Assembly (NCBI GenBank): GCA_963754045.1
Contig: CAVWEN010000002.1
Location: 1,364,001 to 1,428,000 of the forward strand
DNA length: 64,000 nt
DNA from: JALZKA01 sp963754045
GTDB taxonomy: Bacteria; Actinomycetota; Thermoleophilia; Solirubrobacterales; 70-9
Direction: 5' to 3'
Shown: positions 7,565 through 16,741 of the stretch, in pieces
Numbering within the stretch: the first letter of the stretch is position 1
How the letters are laid out: each line of letters opens with the position of its first letter
Position numbers and translations under genes: made by a program
Notes under the pieces: generated by a model
What the model saw: only the letters and a program-made list of their open reading frames with translations
Told to the model about the DNA's origin: nothing
Database searches by the model: none

Positions 7565-9457
7565 TTGGCTGAGCGAATCCCGAGAGAGGCCGCGCTGCGG
7601 CGCGTGCATGGGACGGGGGCCCTGTTCTCGGCGGCGTACGGGAACGTCGGCTCGTCGATCTACTACGCACTGGGGGTTGTCGCCGCCTTCGCCCTTGGAC
7701 TCACGCCGCTGGCATTCGCGATCGCCGGGTTCATCTTCGTCTGTACGGCGGCGACCTACGCGGAGGCAACGGTGATGTACCCCGAAGCCGGTGGGTCATC
7801 GAGCTTCGCGAGGCATGCGTTCAACGAACTCACGTCGTTCATCGCGGCCTGGGGTCAGATGCTGAACTACGTGATCACTGTCGCCATCTCGGCGTTCTTC
7901 GTGCCGCATTACCTCGCGGTGTTCTGGGAGCCCCTTGGCGACGCGCCTGGCGACGTGATCTTCGGGGTGTTCCTCGTCGCCTTGCTGTGCATCGTGAACG
8001 TGGTCGGTAGCCGCGAGTCGGCAAAGCTGAACCTGGTGCTGGCCGTCGCCGACCTGGCGACCCAGGTCGTGGTGGTGGGAATCGGCATCGCGCTCGCATT
8101 CAACCCGGACATCCTCGTCTCGAACATCGAGTTGGGCGTGGCGCCCACCTGGTCTGATTTCGCGCTCGGCGTTGCTCTCGGGATGATTGCTTACACCGGG
8201 ATCGAGACCCTGTCGAACATGTCGGAGGAGGCGCGCGACGCGGAGCGCACGGTGCCGGCGGCCGTTGGCTGGGTTCTGGTCGCCGTGCTCACGCTTTTTC
8301 TGCTTATCCCGCTGGTCGCCGTCTCGGCGATGCCGGTGACCTTGGTGGACGGCGAGTACACGACGGAGCTCGCGACGACGTATGCGGACAACCCGATGCT
8401 CGGGATCGTGGACAACCTGGGCCTTGGATCGGCGGCCACCGAGGCGCTGCGGATCTATGTCGGCCTGCTCGCCGGCGTGATCTTGATCATCGCGACGAAT
8501 GCCGGGCTGATCGGTCTCTCCCGCCTTACCTTCTCGATGGGTCAGTACCGGCAGCTCCCCCAGGCGCTTCGGGCGATCCACCCGCGCTACAAGACGCCCT
8601 ACGTCGCGATCATCGTGTTCGGCGGGATATCGGCTCTGGCGCTCGTGCCTGGCGAGGCCGAGCTGCTGGCGACGATGTACGCATTCGGTGCGATGCTGTC
8701 GTTTACGGTCGCTCACGCTGCGCTGATCCGGTTGCGGTTCAAGGATGTGGGCGAACGGCGGCTCTGGAAACCGCCGGCCAATCTGCGTGTCCGTGGGACC
8801 GAGGTTCCGTTGAGCGCCGTGATCGGCGTGGCGGGGACCGCGTCGGCGTTCGTAGTGGTAATGGCGCTCAACGCTCGCACGCTTGCCATCGGAATGGCCT
8901 GGATGGCGATTGGCCTGACGGTGTACGTCCTCTACCGCCGCAACCAGGGTCTGCCGCTGACGCGGACGGTGAAGGTCGACGCTCTCGAGGCGCTCGGGGT
9001 CAAGAAGATCGAGTTCGCCAGCGTGATCGTCGTCTTCACTGAGGAGACGTTCTCCGAGGAGGTCGTGGCGACGGCCAAGTCGCTGGCGGCCAAGCGCAGC
9101 AAGGCAATCCACGTGCTCTCACTGCTGGAGGTGCCGACCAACCTGCCCCTCGACGCGCCGATGCGCGAAGCCGAGGGGCGGGCGCAAAGCAAGGTGGAGC
9201 GATCGAAGCTGATCTGCGGCAGGCGCGTGGACGGCAGCGTGGTGCGGGTGCGGCCCGGCGGTGCCGGCCAGGCGATCGTCAAGGCCGCGCGGGCCACCGA
9301 TGCAAGCGTCATCCTGATGCCCCTTCGCTACCGCGCCGGGCAACCGCTCTACGACAAGACGATGCAGACGGTTCTCGCGAAGCGTCCTTGTCGGGTGATC
9401 GTGGCGGCCAGCCCGGAAGACGCTCGGGCCGGGCAGTCCGTGGGAGCGCCGGTATGA
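7565..9457 (+). CDS. APC-superfamily permease with C-terminal universal-stress (Usp) domain
   Basis: A 630-residue protein with about 12 membrane helices (residues 15-460) in the APC amino-acid/cation permease fold; the first helix carries SAAYGNVGSSIYYALG and the sixth region AYTGIETLSNMSEEA. Residues of about 480-615 form a cytosolic Usp-like alpha/beta domain. Neighbouring RCK proteins suggest potassium or another ion as cargo, as in KimA-type APC transporters, but amino-acid transport remains possible. TTG at 7565 and GTG at 7604 are both possible starts. It overlaps the next gene by ATGA. Confidence 0.8.
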   Translation: MAERIPREAALRRVHGTGALFSAAYGNVGSSIYYALGVVAAFALGLTPLAFAIAGFIFVCTAATYAEATVMYPEAGGSSSFARHAFNELTSFIAAWGQMLNYVITVAISAFFVPHYLAVFWEPLGDAPGDVIFGVFLVALLCIVNVVGSRESAKLNLVLAVADLATQVVVVGIGIALAFNPDILVSNIELGVAPTWSDFALGVALGMIAYTGIETLSNMSEEARDAERTVPAAVGWVLVAVLTLFLLIPLVAVSAMPVTLVDGEYTTELATTYADNPMLGIVDNLGLGSAATEALRIYVGLLAGVILIIATNAGLIGLSRLTFSMGQYRQLPQALRAIHPRYKTPYVAIIVFGGISALALVPGEAELLATMYAFGAMLSFTVAHAALIRLRFKDVGERRLWKPPANLRVRGTEVPLSAVIGVAGTASAFVVVMALNARTLAIGMAWMAIGLTVYVLYRRNQGLPLTRTVKVDALEALGVKKIEFASVIVVFTEETFSEEVVATAKSLAAKRSKAIHVLSLLEVPTNLPLDAPMREAEGRAQSKVERSKLICGRRVDGSVVRVRPGGAGQAIVKAARATDASVILMPLRYRAGQPLYDKTMQTVLAKRPCRVIVAASPEDARAGQSVGAPV

Positions 9458-9645
9458 GCCCACCGCGGCCCGACGAGGTCTATCGCGGCGCCACGCGGGT
9501 GATGGCCGTGGTGATTGCTTGTTTTGGCATTGCGATCGTCGCGATCACCCTCACGAACGGCGGGGGAATCGCCGCCTCGGGTATATGGATCGGGCTGATC
9601 TTCACCGGGCTGGGCGTCGGGCGTCTCTATCTCTCTTTCCGATGA
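9454..9645 (+). CDS. small two-helix membrane protein
   Basis: A 63-residue protein with two hydrophobic helices (about residues 17-35 and 40-58) and little else. Its ATG overlaps the stop of the first permease and its own stop overlaps the ATG of the second, so it is locked into the permease operon. It may be a small accessory subunit; no family is recognised. Confidence 0.7.
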   Translation: MSPPRPDEVYRGATRVMAVVIACFGIAIVAITLTNGGGIAASGIWIGLIFTGLGVGRLYLSFR

Positions 9646-11579
9646 AGCGGGGGCTGGACAACTCCGGGGCGCCGCTGCTCTTCGCCGTCGCGTACTCGGC
9701 CGTCGGCTTCTCGCTGTACTTCTCACTGGGGGTGGTGGCGGACCGGGGCCTCGGACTGACGCCCCTGATCTTCCTCGGGGCGGGTCTGCTGTTCGTTCTC
9801 GCGACGCTCAGCTTCGCCGAGGGGGGTTCGATGTTCGTCGAACGCGGCGGCTCCTCGAACCTGGCCCGGCACGGATTCAACGAGCTGGTTTCGTTCGTCG
9901 CGGGCTGGGCGCTGCTGATCGACTTCATCCTCGTGATCGCATTGGCCGCGGTTTCGGTGCCGCACTATCTCTCGCCGATCTGGGACGGGTTCGCAAACGA
10001 CGAGGGCGAGGTGATCACCGCCGTGGCGATCGTCGGCGGGGTCGCCGCGTTCGGAGCCTTCGGTCGCTGGAAGCTGCGCCGGCAGGGCCTCCTTGTCGCG
10101 TTGGCGCTGGGCGATCTGTTCGTGCAGGTATTGCTGATTGTCGTCGGGGCGGTCGTCCTTTTCGACCCGGCTGTGCTGACCGCGAACCTGGACCTTTTCT
10201 CTTCGCCGACTCTCGAGGACTCGATCTACGCGCTGGTGATCGCTACGGTGGCGTTCGCGGGGATCGAGGCGGCGGCCGACCTGGCTCCCGACCTGCGTTG
10301 GACGAGCGTCGACCTGCGCCGGTCGGTGATGGCCGGGGCAGTGCTCTTACCGGTGCTGTACGCGGGCGTCGCGGCCATCGCTTTGATGGCCCTCCCGGTG
10401 GTGCTGGGACCAGAGGGCCCCGAGACTGCGCTGGGCAGGCAATACATCGACAACCCGGTGCTGGGAATTGCTCAGAGCTTCGACCCCGTGTGGTTGTCCG
10501 ACCTGATGCAGGTTGCGGTGGTCGCTGTCGCGCCCGCGGTGCTTGTTTGGGCTGCGAGCACGGCGATGCTCGGCCTCTCCCGGCACGTTTACACGCTCGC
10601 GACCAACCGGCAGATCCCGAGCTGGCTCGGCAAGCTCAGCAGCACCAACGCCTCGCCGCGGATCGCGATCGCGATCGCGGCGGCGATCGCGGCGGCGCTG
10701 GCGATCCCCGGCGACATCGAGATGCTGGCCGGCATCTACGCGTTCGGCGCGACTCTGGCGATCGCTATCGCGCATGCCGCGGTCCTGCGCCTAAGAGCCA
10801 CGCAGCCCGATCGCGAGCGGCCGTTTCGGATGGGATGGAACTTGACCATCCGCGGCGTCGAGCTCCCGGTCGCTGCGCTCGCTGGGTTCGTGCTCACGAG
10901 TCTCGCCTGGATCAGCGTGATCGTCTACCACTCCGAGGCGCGGTGGGTGGGCGGCGGTTGGATGCTCTTCGGTCTGGTCGCCTACTTCGTCTACCGAGTG
11001 CTGGTCGAGGGCACGTCGCTGACCCGCCGGGTCGAGGTGCCGGCACAGTCGCTGGTCAAGCGGGCACCCGCGGTCGAGTACGCGGTGATCCTCGCCCCGA
11101 TCTTCGGCTCGAACCTCGACGACGACATCGTCGGAACCGCCGGGCGGCTGGCCGACGCTGCGCTTTCGCCGGGCAAGGCAGCGCCGCGCGTCCGCATCCT
11201 TTACGTGCTCGACCTTCCACTCACCGTTCCGCTTACGTCTCCGCCGCCGAAGGAGCGGATGGAGGTTGCCAACGCCGCCCTCGAACGGGCGATGGAGGTA
11301 GCAGGCGAGTACGAGACCGTGATCGCCGAGGCGAATGTGATCAAGGCGCGGTACGTGGGCGCGGGGATCGTGCAGGCCGCGCGCGAGATGGACGCTGAGA
11401 TGATCGTCCTGGGTGGCGAGCCGCCCACCAGGATCCGGGGCGGAGCGATCCTGGGAGGCGTCGGCGGTGCACGCCCGGCGGAGATCGGCCCCGTCACCGA
11501 GTACGTGCTGCGCAAGGCGCCGTGCCGGGTGCTGGTGACAGCGCCCGCGGACCCTGACGAGGACGCCCGGCGCGAGTAG
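9642..11579 (+). CDS. second APC-superfamily permease with Usp-like domain
   Basis: A 645-residue paralogue of the permease at 7565, with about 12 membrane helices (LLFAVAYSAVGFSLYFSLG in the first; AFAGIEAAADLAPDL in the sixth region) and a cytosolic alpha/beta tail (about residues 480-630) ending with a Usp-type segment (MIVLGGEPP, then APCRVLV). Start ATG at 9642 is fixed by the ATGA overlap. The pair plus two RCK proteins may form one regulated transport system; the two permeases could act as alternates or as a heteromer. Confidence 0.8.
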   Translation: MKRGLDNSGAPLLFAVAYSAVGFSLYFSLGVVADRGLGLTPLIFLGAGLLFVLATLSFAEGGSMFVERGGSSNLARHGFNELVSFVAGWALLIDFILVIALAAVSVPHYLSPIWDGFANDEGEVITAVAIVGGVAAFGAFGRWKLRRQGLLVALALGDLFVQVLLIVVGAVVLFDPAVLTANLDLFSSPTLEDSIYALVIATVAFAGIEAAADLAPDLRWTSVDLRRSVMAGAVLLPVLYAGVAAIALMALPVVLGPEGPETALGRQYIDNPVLGIAQSFDPVWLSDLMQVAVVAVAPAVLVWAASTAMLGLSRHVYTLATNRQIPSWLGKLSSTNASPRIAIAIAAAIAAALAIPGDIEMLAGIYAFGATLAIAIAHAAVLRLRATQPDRERPFRMGWNLTIRGVELPVAALAGFVLTSLAWISVIVYHSEARWVGGGWMLFGLVAYFVYRVLVEGTSLTRRVEVPAQSLVKRAPAVEYAVILAPIFGSNLDDDIVGTAGRLADAALSPGKAAPRVRILYVLDLPLTVPLTSPPPKERMEVANAALERAMEVAGEYETVIAEANVIKARYVGAGIVQAAREMDAEMIVLGGEPPTRIRGGAILGGVGGARPAEIGPVTEYVLRKAPCRVLVTAPADPDEDARRE

Positions 11580-11590
11580 AGTCTCGGCCG

Positions 11591-12073
11591 ATGTTCATCC
11601 TGATCGTCGGTTGTGGACGGGTTGGTTCGTCGCTCGCGCGTTCGATGCTCCGCGAGGGACACGAGGTCTCCTGCCTCGACGAGGACGCAGAATCCCACGC
11701 GCGCCTGGAGATCGGCCTCGAGAAGCCGTGGGAGGACACGGGCGGCCAGTTCACCGTCGGCACCGGCCTCGAGATCGAGGCGTTGCGCGCAGCCGGCATC
11801 GAGCACGCCGACGCCTTCGTAGCCTCCACAGACGGCGACAACACGAACATCATCATCGCTCAGCTCGCCAAGCGCCGCTTCAACGTGCCGACAGTGATCG
11901 CACGCATCCTCGACCCGCTGCGCGCGGAGTGGTACGAGACGCAGGGCGTGCACACGATCTGCCCGACCCGAGTCGCAATCGACATGCTTGAGCACGAGGT
12001 ACGCGACGCGGCGAAGCGCCAGACCGGTGCGGTCAAGGCCGGCGCCGCCGATCACGAGGACGACGAGGTCTGA
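11591..12073 (+). CDS. RCK/TrkA N-domain protein (CeoB-like)
   Basis: A 160-residue regulator consisting of one nucleotide-binding RCK_N domain: GCGRVG at residues 8-13, acidic DEDAE after the second strand, and the family TDGDNTNIIIAQLAK segment near 80-95. A charged tail replaces the usual RCK_C domain. Such proteins gate K+ transporters in response to NAD(H)/ADP/ATP. In mycobacteria the ceoB-ceoC pair also neighbours an APC-like membrane gene, as I recall, which supports the link with the permeases here. Confidence 0.85.
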   Translation: MFILIVGCGRVGSSLARSMLREGHEVSCLDEDAESHARLEIGLEKPWEDTGGQFTVGTGLEIEALRAAGIEHADAFVASTDGDNTNIIIAQLAKRRFNVPTVIARILDPLRAEWYETQGVHTICPTRVAIDMLEHEVRDAAKRQTGAVKAGAADHEDDEV

Positions 12074-12747
12074 TGGGCGACCGGATGTACGTGATCGTCG
12101 TCGGGGCGGGCAAGGTCGGCTGGAACCTGGCGCGCGAGTTGCTCGAGAAGGGCAGCGAGGTGACCCTGATCGAAAACGACCGTGAGCGCTATACGACGGT
12201 CGAGCAGGAGCTCGAGCACAACATCCAGTACGGCGATGCGTCTGAGCTTTGGGTACTGGAGCGCGCCGGAGTGCAGCGCGCCGACATGGTGATCGCGGTC
12301 ACCGGCGACGATGAGGACAACATGCTGATTTGCCAGGTCGCCAAGGAGAAGTACATGGTCGACCGGATCATCGCCCGCGTCAACAATCCGAGGAACCTGG
12401 AGCACTTCGAGCTGCTGGGCATCCGACCGGTGGTTTCCGCGACGGACCTGATCCTGCGCCTGATCGAACACGAGGTGCCCGAATACGGGCTCGTCCACCT
12501 GCTCGACCTGCCCGAGCAGCGCCTCGAGATCATCGAGATGCTCCTTCACGCCGACTCGAAGGCTGCGGGCCAGCGAGTCGGCGACCTGCAGATGCCGGAG
12601 GGGACGCTTCTGATCTCGGTCCTGCGCGACAATGTTGGCTTCGTTCCGACCGCCGACACCACGCTCGAACCGGGCGACGAGATTCTCGCTGTGCTCGACC
12701 CGAGCGTCGAAGAGGACCTGACCGCCTACCTCGGCACGCCCGCGTGA
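12073..12747 (+). CDS. RCK/TrkA protein with N and C domains (CeoC-like)
   Basis: A 224-residue K+ transport regulator with an RCK_N domain (GAGKVG at about 9-14, acidic ENDRE, TGDDEDNMLICQVAK) and a C-terminal RCK_C domain (about 140-220) that commonly binds ligands such as c-di-AMP. The ATG overlaps the previous stop (TGATG). No TrkH/KtrB pore protein is present in the window, so its membrane partner is probably one of the two permeases upstream. Confidence 0.85.
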   Translation: MGDRMYVIVVGAGKVGWNLARELLEKGSEVTLIENDRERYTTVEQELEHNIQYGDASELWVLERAGVQRADMVIAVTGDDEDNMLICQVAKEKYMVDRIIARVNNPRNLEHFELLGIRPVVSATDLILRLIEHEVPEYGLVHLLDLPEQRLEIIEMLLHADSKAAGQRVGDLQMPEGTLLISVLRDNVGFVPTADTTLEPGDEILAVLDPSVEEDLTAYLGTPA

Positions 12748-13979
12748 GAGAAGTCGATTTCCTGCTGGTTGGGGGTGGTGTCGCCTCGGCCTACTGCGCT
12801 GCTGAGCTGCGCCGGCGCGGGGCGGGCGGCACCATCCTGCTCGTCGGCCGCGAGCCTGACCCACCGTATGACCGCCCGCCCCTCTCCAAGGATTACCTGC
12901 GCGGCGAGAGCAAGCGCGAGGACGCATACGTAAAGGACGGTGACTGGTACACCGAGAACGAGGTCGAGCTGCTGACAGCGAGGAGCGTGATGTCGCTGGA
13001 CGCCGGCGAGCGCGTCGCGACGATTCAGGGTGGGGAGGAGGTGCGATTCGACAAGGCGTTGCTGGCGACGGGCGCGATGGTGAACATCCTTCGCGTCGAC
13101 GGGGGGCAGCTTGAGGGCATCCACTACCTGCGGGCTTTCGGGAACTCGGACTCGATCCGCGACGACGTGGCGCAGGCCGAACACGTGGCCCTGATCGGCG
13201 GTAGCTACATCGGGTGCGAGGTGGCCGCCTCGCTCGTCGAAATGGGCAAGCGCTGCACGATCGTGATGGAGGAGGACATCGCGCTCTCGCGAGGCTTCGG
13301 CGACGAGGTTGGCCGTTGGTTCCAGGAGCTGCTGGAGTCGAAGGGCATCCAGTTCGTGGGCGGCGCTTCCCTCAAATCGTTCGAGGGCAATGACCGTGTG
13401 GGCTCGGTCCGTACCGCCGCCGGGCGTGAGGTCGAGTGTGACGCGGTCGTGGTGGGCGCCGGCGTGAAGCCCGACGTGATGCTCGCCCAGCGCGCAGGGC
13501 TAGAGGTGGACAATGGGATCGTCTGCGATTCGATCCTCGCGTCGTCCGTCGACGGGATCTACGCCGCGGGCGACTGCTGCTCCTACGAGAGTGCGGTGCA
13601 CGGTCGCCGGCTCCGCGTCGAGCACTGGGACGTGGCCCTGCAGCAAGGGCGACACGCGGCGCGGGGGATGCTCGGTGAGTCCGAGCCCTATCGCGCGGTG
13701 CCGTACTTCTTCAGTGATCTCTCCGATTGGGCTGGGCTCGAGTACGTCGGGCCAGCATCGGAGTGGGATGAGGTGATCTGGCGCGGCGACCGCGATGCCG
13801 GTGAGTTCTCTGCGTGGTACCTCCGAGAGGGTGCCGTGGCCGCGGCACTGGCCGTCGGCCGTTCCGAGGACCTTGTTCATGCGCGCACCTTGATCGAGAC
13901 AGGAGCCGACGTGTCGGACGAGCGCGACGAACTTGCGGATGCCGACTCAGAGCTCGAAACTATCGGCTCAGGGGACTAG
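12744..13979 (+). CDS. FAD/NAD-dependent oxidoreductase (ferredoxin/rubredoxin reductase-like)
   Basis: A 411-residue flavoprotein of the pyridine-nucleotide disulfide reductase superfamily, ferredoxin-reductase branch: FAD-binding GGGVASAYCAAEL near the N-terminus, PYDRPPLSKDYLRG (typical of this branch), an NAD-binding GGSYIGCEVA near residue 152, and the second FAD motif GIYAAGDC near 268. No redox CxxC is seen. It probably passes electrons from NAD(P)H to a ferredoxin. GTG start overlaps the RCK stop (GTGA), so it closes the transport operon, perhaps by chance. Confidence 0.82.
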   Translation: MREVDFLLVGGGVASAYCAAELRRRGAGGTILLVGREPDPPYDRPPLSKDYLRGESKREDAYVKDGDWYTENEVELLTARSVMSLDAGERVATIQGGEEVRFDKALLATGAMVNILRVDGGQLEGIHYLRAFGNSDSIRDDVAQAEHVALIGGSYIGCEVAASLVEMGKRCTIVMEEDIALSRGFGDEVGRWFQELLESKGIQFVGGASLKSFEGNDRVGSVRTAAGREVECDAVVVGAGVKPDVMLAQRAGLEVDNGIVCDSILASSVDGIYAAGDCCSYESAVHGRRLRVEHWDVALQQGRHAARGMLGESEPYRAVPYFFSDLSDWAGLEYVGPASEWDEVIWRGDRDAGEFSAWYLREGAVAAALAVGRSEDLVHARTLIETGADVSDERDELADADSELETIGSGD

Positions 13980-14010
13980 TCCGGCCCCGATATCTTTGTG
14001 CCAGCACCCA

Positions 14011-14082
14011 TGGGGATTGGTGTAATTGGCAGCACGCGAGCTTCTGGTGTTCGAAGTTGGGGTTCAAGTCCCTGATCCCCAG
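14011..14082 (+). tRNA. tRNA-Gln (CUG anticodon)
   Basis: A full cloverleaf can be folded: a 7-bp acceptor stem (TGGGGAT with ATCCCCA), a D arm with GTGTAATTGGC, an anticodon stem CGAGC/GTTCG with loop TTCTGGT (anticodon CTG), and a T loop TTCAAGT, with G discriminator. CCA is not encoded. Confidence 0.9.
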
Positions 14083-14164
14083 TCCTCAGGTTTCGGCAGG
14101 AATCCGTATGGTCGCGAGGAAAAGACCCCTTTAGTTTCGCCCGCTAGTCATAGGGTTGCTGCCG

Positions 14165-14854
14165 ATGGAGCAGATGGACATCTACATGCGCCGGCGCTTG
14201 ATCGCGCTGGGAGGCCTAATTGGCTTCTTCATCATCTTTGTGCTGCTCGTAAAGAGCTGCGGTGGAGATGACCCCGAGCCGACCACGAACGTCACCCAGA
14301 CAGGCGCCAGCGGTGAGAGTGGAACCAGCGCCTTGCCCAAGGACGAGTTCATCGCACAAGCCGATGCAATCTGCGCCAAAGCGAACTCGGCGGTCGGATC
14401 GCTCGATCCAGCGGACACCGACGCGACCTCTGACGAGCTTCGGATCACTACGGGCGAGCTGGAGCAGCTCCAGCAGCTCGAGGCGGAGGACGTGGATCGT
14501 GACCTGCGCACGTTCCTGACTTCGATGAAGGACCTGGTGGACGCGCTCGAGTCGAAGACCGTCGCGATCGACAACGGCGATACGGCTGCGGGCGACGAGG
14601 CGCAGAGCGCGATCGATACCGCTGAGGTCGATGCCCGTGGCGCGGGCGAGGACTACGGATTTACCGATTGCGGTCAGTTCCTCGACGCTGGCGAGGGCCC
14701 CGGCGATTCCACCACGGACACCGGGACGGTCGCCCCGAGCACCGATACAGGCGGCGTTGCGCCCACCACTCAGGCGCCGACCACCCAGGCGCCCACCACC
14801 CAGGCGCCGACCACCCAGGCGCCGACCGACGACACCGGCGGCATCACGCCCTAG
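14165..14854 (+). CDS. membrane-anchored protein with Thr/Gln/Ala/Pro repeat tail
   Basis: A 229-residue protein with one N-terminal membrane helix (about residues 11-30), a helical extracytoplasmic domain (about 55-165), and a low-complexity C-terminus containing four tandem APTTQ units (14765-14825), likely a wall-spanning linker. Unassigned; such proteins are frequent exported actinobacterial products. ATG at 14165 is preferred over a TTG at 14156. It stands alone between tRNA-Gln and a convergent ABC operon. Confidence 0.65.
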   Translation: MEQMDIYMRRRLIALGGLIGFFIIFVLLVKSCGGDDPEPTTNVTQTGASGESGTSALPKDEFIAQADAICAKANSAVGSLDPADTDATSDELRITTGELEQLQQLEAEDVDRDLRTFLTSMKDLVDALESKTVAIDNGDTAAGDEAQSAIDTAEVDARGAGEDYGFTDCGQFLDAGEGPGDSTTDTGTVAPSTDTGGVAPTTQAPTTQAPTTQAPTTQAPTDDTGGITP

Positions 14855-14869
14855 CCCGCGGCGGCACCG

Positions 14870-16741
14870 TCAGGCCGCTTGTTCGGCCCAGGCGCCGTAG
14901 AGCTTCGCGTATGCGCCGCTCGCTGCGATCAGCTCGTCGTGCGTACCCGCCTCGGCGATCGCACCGTGCTCGAGTACAACGATCTTCCCGGCGCGCCGAA
15001 TCGTCGAGAGCCGATGGGCGATCACGATCGCGGTGCGCCCGTGTAGTAGTCGATCGAGGCCGGCTTCGATCACACGCTCCGTTCGGACGTCTACATTGGC
15101 CGTCGCCTCGTCGAGAATCAGGATGCGCGGCTCGGCCAACAGCGCGCGGGCGAATGAGACGAGCTGGCGCTGACCGGCCGAGAGCTGCACGCCGCGTTCT
15201 CCCACCTCGGTCTCCTGTCCTGCCGGCAGGCGTGCGATGAACGGTTCGGCGCCGACCGCCCCGATGGCAAGGGCGACATCTTCGTCGCTCGCGCCAGGGC
15301 GGCCGAACGCGACGTTCTCCCTGATCGTTCCCGAGAACAGGAACCCCTCCTGGGGCACGATTCCCAGGCGGCTGCGCAGCGCGTTGGAGTCGAGTTTCGT
15401 CAGGTCGTGGCCGTCAACCAGCAGCCGTCCGTGTTGCGGGTCGTAGAAGCGCGCTACGAGCTTCGCCAGTGTTGACTTCCCGGCGCCCGTTGTACCGACC
15501 AGCGCAACGGTCTGCCCGGCTGGGATCTCGAGGTCGATGCCGCGCAGCGCCCACTCATCGTCGGTGGCAAGCTCGCGTGCGTCGCCACCACCCGCGTATG
15601 AGAACCACACATCCTCCAGGGCGATCTCGCCGCGGATCTCGCCGGGGTCGATCGCGTCGGGTCGATCCAACATGTCAGGACGCGTGTCGAGGAGGTCGAA
15701 GATCTTGTCGAGCGCGGCCATCCCCTGCTGGTAGGTGGTGTAGAGCTGCGAGATCTGCTGAATCGGGTCGAAGAACGCGTTCAGATAGCCCACGAACGCC
15801 ACCACCACACCAGTCTCGACGTCCCCTGAGATCGCGCGGTAGCCGCCGTAGAGCAGGATTACCCCGGTACCGATCGCCGCCAGCAGCTCGACCGCCGGGA
15901 AGTACGACGCGTTGAGGTAGACCGTTCGCATGTTCACGGCACGGTTCTCCTCGTTTAGCTCGGTCATCCGGTCGACGTGCCGGTCCTCCTGACCGAAGGT
16001 GCGCACCACCCGCACACCGGAAAGGGTCTCCTGCAGGTAGGCGGTGATGTTCGCGATCTTCTCCCGCGTCGCTCGGTAGGCGCCCGCTGATGCGATCCGG
16101 AAGATCACGCTGGCGACCATTAGCAGGGGGAAGGTCAGGAACACGACCAGTGCCAGCGGAACGTCGAGCAGAAGCAGGATCACGATCACGCTGAGCAAGG
16201 TCAGCGTGCTTTGGAAGAGCGTCACAACCCCGTCGGTGACGAGCGAGTCGAGCGCCTGCACGTCGTTGGTGAGCCGCGAGATCAGGACTCCCGGCCGGTT
16301 ACGGGTGAAGAACCCGATCGACATGGCCTGGAGGTGCTGGTAGATCCGCGTGCGCAGGTCCTGGAGCGCGCGCTGGCCGACCCAGCCGACGAGGTAGGTC
16401 TGTGCGTAGGAGGCTCCCCAGAGCGCCAGCACCGAACCGAGATAGACGGCCAGGATCACCGCGAGCGCCCCTGTGTCGTCCTGGTTGATGCCATCGTCGA
16501 TTGCCGCGCCCGCCAGGTAGGGCGGCGCGAGCGCCGCGGCGGTCGCGATCACGAGCGCTCCGAACATCAGCAGCACCTGGCGGCGATAGGGCCGCAAAAG
16601 CCCTACGAGCCAGCGCACCTTGCGTCCACGTTCGTCCTCCCCGCGGATCAGCCGCCACAGGTCGCGCAGTAGCAGGATGGTTCCCGCGAGGCGCCCCGGC
16701 TGGTTCGCCTGATCCTCGGAGTCGCGCACAAAGTCGCTCAC
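14870..16741 (-). CDS. ABC exporter half-transporter, subunit B (catalytic Walker B, altered signature)
   Basis: A 623-residue type IV ABC exporter half with six membrane helices (about residues 50-330) and a C-terminal ATPase. Walker A is GTTGAGKS, Walker B ends in ILDEATANVD with the catalytic Glu, but the signature reads LSAGQ instead of LSGGQ. Its partner (16738-18552) has the opposite defects, so together they form a heterodimer with one consensus and one degenerate ATP site, as in TM287/288 or BmrCD. Exported substrate is likely a drug or lipid. Its start overlaps the partner's stop by 4 nt. Confidence 0.88.
   Translation of the reverse strand: MSDFVRDSEDQANQPGRLAGTILLLRDLWRLIRGEDERGRKVRWLVGLLRPYRRQVLLMFGALVIATAAALAPPYLAGAAIDDGINQDDTGALAVILAVYLGSVLALWGASYAQTYLVGWVGQRALQDLRTRIYQHLQAMSIGFFTRNRPGVLISRLTNDVQALDSLVTDGVVTLFQSTLTLLSVIVILLLLDVPLALVVFLTFPLLMVASVIFRIASAGAYRATREKIANITAYLQETLSGVRVVRTFGQEDRHVDRMTELNEENRAVNMRTVYLNASYFPAVELLAAIGTGVILLYGGYRAISGDVETGVVVAFVGYLNAFFDPIQQISQLYTTYQQGMAALDKIFDLLDTRPDMLDRPDAIDPGEIRGEIALEDVWFSYAGGGDARELATDDEWALRGIDLEIPAGQTVALVGTTGAGKSTLAKLVARFYDPQHGRLLVDGHDLTKLDSNALRSRLGIVPQEGFLFSGTIRENVAFGRPGASDEDVALAIGAVGAEPFIARLPAGQETEVGERGVQLSAGQRQLVSFARALLAEPRILILDEATANVDVRTERVIEAGLDRLLHGRTAIVIAHRLSTIRRAGKIVVLEHGAIAEAGTHDELIAASGAYAKLYGAWAEQAA

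Noticed and set aside
14762..14825. Short tandem repeats that could be a CRISPR-like or VNTR array
   Set aside because: The repeats are 15-nt codon repeats (APTTQ) in a coding tail; no spacers.
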